A stretch of DNA of 64,000 nucleotides from positions 806,001 to 870,000 of the forward strand of contig NZ_CP133548.1 in NCBI RefSeq assembly GCF_031198435.1, read 5' to 3'. Position numbers and translations under genes: made by a program. Below the pieces are notes generated by a model that saw nothing but the letters and a program-made list of their open reading frames with translations, was not told the DNA's origin and made no database searches. Numbering within the stretch: position 1 is the first letter of the stretch; every line of letters starts with the position of its first letter. Source of the stretch: Pleionea litopenaei. GTDB taxonomy: Bacteria > Pseudomonadota > Gammaproteobacteria > Enterobacterales > Kangiellaceae. Below, piece by piece: positions 57,639 to 64,000 of this stretch.

Positions 57639-57996
57639 CTCCGCTCTTTTCTCCTTCATTGAAAATACTACTCTTTCAGCGATTGCTTATCCAAAAGCGT
57701 CTTATTTGAAGCGTAACAATTTAGAGAATCTGCTTTAGGCGATCACTCGTCAGAAAAAATAATCGCTTATAAAGCGTATTTCCGAAACCATAATCGCTGT
57801 GCTTTGTTGACCAATTCTATTTAATCTTACAATTCAGTCTCATCCAATTAACAATATTGAAAGACTTCCTTCGTTAGGATAAAAAAGTGTATGAGCGTCA
57901 GACGTTGCTCGCCAAATGGATAGCCTTGATTCTTCAATCGCTATTGTCTAATTTTTGAAATCCGATAGACTAGATTTTTTAGTCACTTAAGTATCA
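57639..57996. other. gene-free stretch between tRNA-Val and the penicillin acylase gene
   Basis: 358 AT-rich bases with no supportable gene. TTGACC and TACAAT near 57800-57832 are only 15 bases apart and make a weak promoter candidate. No structured RNA was recognised. Confidence 0.4.
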
Positions 57997-60565
57997 ATGT
58001 CGATGAAAAACAACAATAAAAGACAACTTTTCGGTCGCCCTAAACCCTCTATCGCACGTCGTATTTTGCGTAAGATAACACTCCTTCTACTCACACTGCT
58101 CAGTTTAGGCTTGTTGCTCGGATTGGTGGTCTACTTTATCTTACTAGGATCCAAACCCACCTACGAGGGACAGTTGCATCTTGACGGGTTATCGCAATCG
58201 GTAACAATCAATCGAGATAAACTCGGCACCACAGAAATCATCGCTGAAAATCGAAGTGATTTGGGATTTGCGCTAGGATTTCCACGCGCAAGAGAGATAT
58301 TTTCAAATGGATCTTTTGCGCCGTAGTGCCGCAGGTGAACTGTCTGCTATCTTCGGTGATGTTGCTTTAAGCATGGATAAACAACGACGTTTGCACCGAT
58401 TTCGCGCTAGAGCACAACAAATTGTCAACCGTTTACCCGCCGAGCACTTAAACTTATTAGAAGTTTACACCGCTGGTGTTAACCAAGGTCTAGAGCAACT
58501 TTCCACCAGCCCATTTGAATATTGGCTACTCAATACCGAACCGAAACCTTGGACTATTGAAGATTCTATTCTAGTCGTCTTCGCCATGTACCTAGATTTA
58601 CAGGCAGGCTCACCAGAACGTGAACGAGTGTTAAAGCAAGCCTATTCGTCCTTGCCTAAGCCGCTTTATGAGTTGCTGGTTCCAAAACGAACAGAGTTCG
58701 ATGCACCGCTTATTGCTCCAAATACGCTCTCTCCAAACAGCGTCGAGCCAGAGTCTATTGATCCAAAGACAGTTGATCCAGAGACTGTCGAACAAGAAAC
58801 AAACCGACCCAATCTCACGGCTCAAGATTTGTATAAGACTCAAACGGTCAATAGGTTACTTAATGACAAGGTCTTTACGTCTTCTCATCTGCAGCACATT
58901 AGTGAAACCTCATCAATTTGGTCTCCTTTTTCAGCGCAAGAAGCTAAAAGTCACCCAGATTTAACGCCTGGGAGTAATAATTTTGCCATTGCAGGAAGTC
59001 GATCCGAAAATCACTCAGCCATTGTTGCTGGCGATATGCACCTAGGTTTGTCCGTACCAAATATCTGGTACAAAGCCAATTTAATGATTCAAAACTCAAA
59101 TTCATCAATGAATTTGTACGGAGTGACGCTACCGGGAACACCGTTAATGATCGCGGGAAGTAACGACTATGTCGCCTGGACTTTCACTAACAGTTATGGC
59201 GACTACGCTGATGTAATTGAACTGACCTTAAATGATGACAAGCCGCATCAATATCGAGTTGATACACAAACACACAACTTCACCTACGTTAAAGAAACCA
59301 TTGAAGTGAAAAATGGTACGGCCGTCGAGCTCACACTGAGAGAAAGTATTTTCGGCCCAACCTATCAAGATGAGCAAGGCAAGGTTTATAGCTTGCTTTG
59401 GGTCGCTCACCAGCCAGAGGCCGTAAATTTAAACTTATTAGCGATGGAATCCGCTGAAAACCTTGAACAAGCTCTTGCGGTTGCTAATCGCTCAGCCATT
59501 CCTGCGCAAAATATTCTTATCGGTGATCGTAATGGTGACATAGGCTGGACAATTATTGGTCCTCTTCCTCAACGACGAGAAGGTAAAACCCCGTTTGATA
59601 CCATTGCTCATCAAAATGGCAATATTACTTGGCTTGATGAACAAGACTACCCACGAGTGATTAACCATCCTCAAGGAGCACTATGGACAGCCAATAATCG
59701 CGTCAGTGACAATGCCGCTTTACAAAAGATTGGAGACGGAGGTTATGCGCTTGGAGTTCGAGCTCAAACGATAAAAAGCCAACTGTTAGAAATTAATAAC
59801 GGTAATGAGCAAGACTTATTGAACATTCAGTTGTCCACAGACACACCCATATACCGCTATTGGCAAAGAAAATTATTGGCCAACAAACGTCTCTATAGCA
59901 ATCTAACTTCTGAACAACAGAGTTTCTTTGAATTGATTGAGGCATGGAATGGACATTCTGATGCCGATCAAGCAGGTTTCACTTTCGTTTATCTATTTCG
60001 GCAAGGCGTTCGTGAAATATTACTCGACCAACAAGCCGACCAATGGTTTGCTTACCCGACGCGATCGTTTGGATACTATTCTAGGCAATATGAGCAAACG
60101 TTAAGGAAGATTATCGATGAGCGGAACAAATCTCTTCTGCCACCACAATATAGTGATTATGACGCTCTATATCGGCAAGTAATTGATGATATAATCACGC
60201 GATTAACAGAAAACAACGCTGTGTTAGAAGACCAAACATGGGGCAACTTTAATCGACTAAAAATACAACATCCGATTAGTCGAGCAGTACCATTTTTGGG
60301 CCGTTTTCTCGATCGACCTCAACTCAATATGCCCGGGGATGCCTTATCACCTCGAGTGCAGAGACCCAGTTTTGGGGCCTCACAGAGAATGGTCGTTTCG
60401 CCAGGTAACATTAGCAGCGCGATTTTTCATATGCCGGGCGGACAATCAGGGCATCCACTGTCTCCGTTCTACTCGGCTGGTTTTGAAGACTGGGCTTCGG
60501 GCAATTCGACGCCGCTCAAAAAAGCCGAAACTGAATTAACGTTAACTTTGACTCCACAACCTTAG
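57997..60565 (+). pseudogene. penicillin acylase family protein, frameshifted
   Basis: One penicillin acylase-type Ntn-hydrolase gene split into two frames. Frame one (57997-58326) codes for a membrane anchor or signal (RKITLLLLTLLSLGLLLGLV) and the start of the alpha chain up to ENRSDLGFALGF. Frame two carries the rest, and its upstream bases still encode the conserved HAQERYFQMDLLRR, before its first ATG at 58307. The break is therefore at about 58281-58284 (one base too many or two too few). The nucleophile Ser, after the spacer peptide in TPGSNNFAIAG (codon at 58973), and the long beta chain (end 60565) are intact. A sequencing error, a recent mutation or a shifted reading are all possible. 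Amide or N-acyl-homoserine-lactone hydrolysis would be the family role. Confidence 0.85.
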
Positions 60566-60582
60566 AAATTGGCATTAGATTC

Positions 60583-61974
60583 ATGAACAATCATATTATT
60601 GAACAGTTAATTGAGCTCGTTGGGAAAGACTATGTTTCAAGTGATCCATCCGATCTCAAGGAATACGGACAAGATTGGAGCAAAATTTTTGAACCTAATG
60701 CCAGTGTTATTGTTCGTCCTAAAACGACCGAACAAGTACAAGAAATAGTTAAATTAGCGAATAAAGAAGCGTTTGCCGTGGTACCCTCTGGCGGACGTAC
60801 AGGTCTAAGCGGTGGAGCTTGCGCGACCAATGGTGAAGTCGTTCTAAGCCTCGACCGCATGAATGAAATTCTGTCGATTAACTCGATCGATCGCACACTC
60901 CAATGTCAAGCAGGCACTATTACCAAGCAAATACAAGAATTTGCCTCCGAACATCACCTGTACTACCCGGTGGATTTTGCATCAACTGGGTCGAGTCAAA
61001 TCGGTGGCAATATCGCGACCAATGCCGGTGGTATTAAAGTGATTCGTTGGGGTATGACCCGTGACTGGATTGTCGGTCTAAAAGTCGTCACAGGCACCGG
61101 AGAGTTACTCGACCTAAATAGCGGTTTAGTAAAAAATGCGACGGGTTATGACTTACGCCATTTAATCATTGGCAGTGAAGGTACGCTGGGTATTGTGGTA
61201 GAAGCGACGATAAAGCTAACGACACCGCCGAAAGATTTAACGGTCATGGTGTTAGGCTTGGATCAATTGTCAGACGTCTATCCGGTCATGGAAACCTTTC
61301 AACAGAAGCTCAACCTGACAGCTTTTGAGTTCTTTTCAGAACAAGCACTTAGTAAAGTTTTAGAGCACCACGAATTACAACGACCGTTTGAGAGCACCAG
61401 TAACTTTTATATTCTTGTTGAGTTTGAAAACGACAGCGAATCAACCATGGACATCGCATTTGAATGCTTCGAACAAGCGATGGAACAAGGCTGGGTGGTT
61501 GATGGTGTGATCAGCCAAAGTGAGAGTCAAGCCGAAACACTTTGGGCCCTGCGCGAACGTATTTCTGAGTCTATCAGCGTTCATACGCCTTATAAAAATG
61601 ATATATCTGTTATACCAAGCAAAGTCGCAGAGTTTCTATCGAGCGTCGATGAAATTGTTGCCAAAGAATACCCGGACTTTGAGATCATTTGGTTTGGTCA
61701 CATTGGTGACGGTAATTTACATTTAAATATTTTACGGCCCGATGATTTGACTATCGATCAATTTGTTGAGCAGTGTCGACGCGTTAATCCACTGATATTC
61801 GATAAAATTAAGCAATTAGATGGCAGTATATCTGCAGAGCACGGCGTAGGATTAGTCAAAAAAGATTATTTACCCTATTCTCGCTCAGAAGTCGAAATTG
61901 CATTAATGAAAAGTATTAAAGCGGCCTTTGATCCAAAAGGTATACTCAATCCTGGAAAATTGTTCGACCAATAA
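60583..61974 (+). CDS. FAD-linked oxidase, D-2-hydroxyglutarate/D-lactate dehydrogenase type
   Basis: A 463-residue flavoprotein of the GlcD/Dld/D2HGDH family. The FAD-binding PP-loop is VPSGGRTGLSGGA (about 66-78), followed by GSSQIGGNIATNAGG and GSEGTLGIVVEA. The C-terminal cap has the metal and substrate motifs FGHIGDGNLHLNI and SAEHGVGLVKKDYL. Length and motifs fit D-2-hydroxyglutarate dehydrogenase best, with D-lactate as the alternative; sequence alone does not decide. It starts 17 bases after the penicillin acylase gene in the same direction. Confidence 0.85.
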   Translation: MNNHIIEQLIELVGKDYVSSDPSDLKEYGQDWSKIFEPNASVIVRPKTTEQVQEIVKLANKEAFAVVPSGGRTGLSGGACATNGEVVLSLDRMNEILSINSIDRTLQCQAGTITKQIQEFASEHHLYYPVDFASTGSSQIGGNIATNAGGIKVIRWGMTRDWIVGLKVVTGTGELLDLNSGLVKNATGYDLRHLIIGSEGTLGIVVEATIKLTTPPKDLTVMVLGLDQLSDVYPVMETFQQKLNLTAFEFFSEQALSKVLEHHELQRPFESTSNFYILVEFENDSESTMDIAFECFEQAMEQGWVVDGVISQSESQAETLWALRERISESISVHTPYKNDISVIPSKVAEFLSSVDEIVAKEYPDFEIIWFGHIGDGNLHLNILRPDDLTIDQFVEQCRRVNPLIFDKIKQLDGSISAEHGVGLVKKDYLPYSRSEVEIALMKSIKAAFDPKGILNPGKLFDQ

Positions 61975-62003
61975 AATACTTATTACTTTAGGGTAACCAC
62001 AGA

Positions 62004-62855
62004 TTGATCTACTTAATCATTAGCATTGCGGTTCTAGCCATTGCGCCTTTACTCGCAAAGTTGTTTCAAGCGACACCGCGATTTGAAAGCTTTCTGTCGG
62101 GCTTTTTATTAATTGTGCTCGGTGGAATCATCGTTGCGGAGCTGTTGCCTTTGTCGATCAAAAACGGCGGATGGCTGGCTATTCCACTTGCATTACTTGG
62201 ACTCACCGGCCCCTCTTTAATTGAAAAGCTATTTCATCGAGCAGCAGACAGCACTCATCAACTTACATTATTGGTAGGGTTCAGTGGACTGCTGTTGCAT
62301 ACCATGGCGGATGGGGCTTCTTTAAATGACTTTTCGGCCATCGACTCGGCTTCTAAATGGTTACCCTTGGCAATCGTTTTACATCGAATACCTGTCGCAC
62401 TTTCAGTACTATGGATCATTAGACCGGTCTTTGGGTTTAAAGCCGTTTGGTTAGCCTTATTCTCTCTCGCTTTGTTTACTATTTTTGGGTACGTGCTAGG
62501 GTTACAACTCGAACCGGCTATGAACTCGATGAGTTTTGCTTGGCTGCAAGCGTTTGTTTCGGGCACATTGATGCACGTATTATTACACCGTCCTCATCGC
62601 CATGAGCATTCACACTCAGCTCTCCCAGATAATCATAGTCACGAACACAAACACGAAACAGTAGAGCACGATCACCAGCACTCACATTCGGATCCTACTC
62701 ACTCGCACTCTCACACGAAAGAAGAGTCTAAAGACTCGATGAATCCACATCACGAACATGGTCTAACGGAACAACTCAAACAATGGGATAGGTACAAATT
62801 ATTGGGCAGTCTGCTCGGGGCGGCCACCCTCGCCATTCTCTCTGAGTTACACTAA
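62004..62855 (+). CDS. ZIP-like membrane protein with His-rich loop
   Basis: A 283-residue membrane protein with about seven to eight helices that looks like a divergent ZIP metal transporter. LLHTMADGASL replaces the usual HNxxDG of helix 4, and LHRIPVALSV replaces HEIPEG of helix 5. Between the last helices is a His-rich loop (about 195-250) with repeated HEHSHS, HSHEHKHE and HQHSHSD, likely a metal-binding buffer. The loss of the helix 5 glutamates makes transport uncertain. The start is TTG, ten bases after AGGG. It follows the FAD oxidase gene by 29 bases and may share its transcript. Confidence 0.7.
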   Translation: MIYLIISIAVLAIAPLLAKLFQATPRFESFLSGFLLIVLGGIIVAELLPLSIKNGGWLAIPLALLGLTGPSLIEKLFHRAADSTHQLTLLVGFSGLLLHTMADGASLNDFSAIDSASKWLPLAIVLHRIPVALSVLWIIRPVFGFKAVWLALFSLALFTIFGYVLGLQLEPAMNSMSFAWLQAFVSGTLMHVLLHRPHRHEHSHSALPDNHSHEHKHETVEHDHQHSHSDPTHSHSHTKEESKDSMNPHHEHGLTEQLKQWDRYKLLGSLLGAATLAILSELH

Positions 62856-63188
62856 CCCTCAAAGATGCGTGCCAAATACCCTATTTCAATTAGCCAATTG
62901 CGAATATCCCTAAAGAATTGGCCAGGTCTCATTTGCTTGATCTAGTTGGCTTGATCTCATTGACTTAAACTAATCTCACTATCGCTTATCTGAAAGAGAA
63001 TAGCTTTATTGATGTCTCGTATGATCCGCTCACATCTTTACCCTCTTCTTTAACTCTCCAGGCGCTATCCAGTCTCTAGTCAGTCAGTTCAATTAAACGT
63101 CTTGTAACTGGTATAGCAATTGCTTTTATCCCTTAAATTCGTCAATATTCAACTAATATTCCTGATATAAGGATATAAAAATCCCGAT
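62856..63188. other. gene-free stretch before the histidine kinase gene
   Basis: 333 bases without a supportable gene. It holds a short direct repeat GCTTGATCT(A/C) near 62936 and 62951 and, near the end, AAGGAT about 15 bases before the kinase ATG, a long spacing for a ribosome site. No terminator with a clear stem after the ZIP-like gene was found. Confidence 0.4.
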
Positions 63189-64000
63189 ATGAGACTAAAA
63201 AATCAATTTATGGTGGCCATCTTAGTGCTACTCATCGTCATTATTCTAGGTAACGGATGGCATTTAGCACGGTTAACTTCTTCACTGAACGAAAAATTAG
63301 GAGAAGCTGCGTTTTCGGTTAGTCGCAATACTGTTGAATCGGTGCTTTCTCAACGCATCGCTCCATCCAAAGTTGCGCAACAAATTATCATTGAGCGGTT
63401 GAATAATCTTGGTGAAACAAAGGTCATTGATGCAAGCTCGATTAATTTTAAAGACCTGCAAATTGCTCAAGAAGTTGAATTAACGTTAAACAACCGCTCA
63501 GAAAGTCGATCCATCACTCTTCTATCTGGCAACCAAACGTTTAATATTCCAATTCCTCGTACCGAATTAGAAGAGTCACTTGACTCAGCTACCGACGCGA
63601 TCATTTTTACCAGTCTTGCAACACTTTTTCTCGCTGCCCTATTTTTCTATTTTTTAAGTGATCGCCTTACTCGTCCACTTAAAGAAATCTGTTTAGTGAG
63701 CGCTAAAATCGGTTCAGGAGAGTTTCATCATAAAATTCCAGAGCTATCCAGTCTAACCTCAAAAGAATTGAAAGAACTTGTTCAATCTATCAATCAAATG
63801 TCACAGCATTTAACGTCTTTAGAGCAAGAAAAAATACAATTACAAGAACAGAAAACAACCAATGAAATATCTGAAATTGTACGAGGCATTGCACACAGTA
63901 TTAGAAATCCTCTTCACACAATGCTGTTAAGCTTAGACACTATTCCGGTCGTTAGCGATAACGCAACGGGAAGCGCAAACAATTTCATCGATTTATTCAA
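63189..64000 (+). CDS. sensor histidine kinase, 3' end outside the window
   Basis: The first 270 or so codons of a two-component sensor kinase; the frame is still open at the window edge. A first membrane helix (about 7-24), a periplasmic sensor region of about 110 residues, and a second helix (about 138-158; FTSLATLFLAALFFYFL) are followed by a HAMP domain (SDRLTRPLKEI) and a coiled region. The dimerisation/phosphoacceptor helix EIVRGIAHSIRNPLHTM has the phosphorylatable histidine in the AHxxRNPL H-box. The ATP-binding domain and any response regulator gene lie beyond the edge. The ATG at 63210 is an alternative start. Confidence 0.85.
   Translation, partial: MRLKNQFMVAILVLLIVIILGNGWHLARLTSSLNEKLGEAAFSVSRNTVESVLSQRIAPSKVAQQIIIERLNNLGETKVIDASSINFKDLQIAQEVELTLNNRSESRSITLLSGNQTFNIPIPRTELEESLDSATDAIIFTSLATLFLAALFFYFLSDRLTRPLKEICLVSAKIGSGEFHHKIPELSSLTSKELKELVQSINQMSQHLTSLEQEKIQLQEQKTTNEISEIVRGIAHSIRNPLHTMLLSLDTIPVVSDNATGSANNFIDLF

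Overview
The window reads as a contiguous piece of chromosome from a gammaproteobacterium of moderate GC content. The best guess is a marine heterotroph near Kangiella, Aliikangiella or Pleionea. This is inferred from gene content: PepN, AnsA, kynurenine-pathway KynA, leucine dehydrogenase, a saccharopine-type lysine catabolic set, RoxA, CsiV behind mfd, a CBU_0585-like small protein and DUF4826/DUF3718 proteins. No phage, transposon, CRISPR array or plasmid signature was seen. Almost everything is intact housekeeping or amino-acid metabolism.

Layout. 1-5 kb: gltA, then a convergent pair (EpsB_2-like sugar transferase and an ExeA/PEP-CTERM-type ATPase), then kynA. 5-10 kb: free-methionine-sulfoxide reductase, a GGDEF-EAL protein with a degenerate GGDEF site, asnS and an FMN reductase. 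10-18 kb: a small CBU_0585-like gene, nitroreductase, cytochrome c, tRNA-Glu, a secreted metallopeptidase-like protein, purB, roxA, a GNAT enzyme with a phospholipase-D-like partner, and a MATE transporter. 18-24 kb: a tRNA-Ala/tRNA-Glu operon, pyruvate kinase, a DUF3718-like exported protein behind a cyclic-di-GMP riboswitch, and pepN. 24-31 kb: a 2-oxoacid dehydrogenase operon (E1alpha, E1beta, E2), an amidase and a STAS-like protein. 31-39 kb: DUF2797, fadH, sppA, ansA, a PA0069-type radical SAM protein and a second DUF3718-like gene. 39-44 kb: a CPBP protease, lysine-ketoglutarate reductase, YeaC and an unrecognised 439-residue protein. 44-54 kb: mfd, csiV, saccharopine dehydrogenase with a coupled EF-hand protein, gamma-carbonic anhydrase, aminoadipate-semialdehyde dehydrogenase and leucine dehydrogenase. 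54-64 kb: an M23 peptidase, an exported methyltransferase-like protein, gltX, tRNA-Val, a frameshifted penicillin acylase, an FAD-linked oxidase, a ZIP-like His-rich membrane protein and a histidine kinase cut by the window edge.

How it fits together. The metabolic genes point to growth on peptides and amino acids: peptidases and amidases, asparaginase, tryptophan dioxygenase, leucine dehydrogenase with a 2-oxoacid dehydrogenase complex, and all three steps from lysine through saccharopine to 2-aminoadipate, spread over three loci. Cyclic-di-GMP appears twice: as the ligand of the riboswitch at 20.8 kb and as the probable substrate of the EAL protein at 5.7-7.5 kb.

The points most worth a second look are: (1) the c-di-GMP-I riboswitch and its Shine-Dalgarno-masking hairpin in front of an uncharacterised secreted protein; (2) the frameshift in the penicillin acylase gene; (3) the E2 subunit with two peripheral-subunit-binding domains and a Thr where the DHRxxDG motif has Asp; (4) the EF-hand protein translationally coupled to saccharopine dehydrogenase; (5) three 23-bp tandem repeats in front of an exported methyltransferase-like gene; and (6) the orphan gene at 42.2-43.5 kb.
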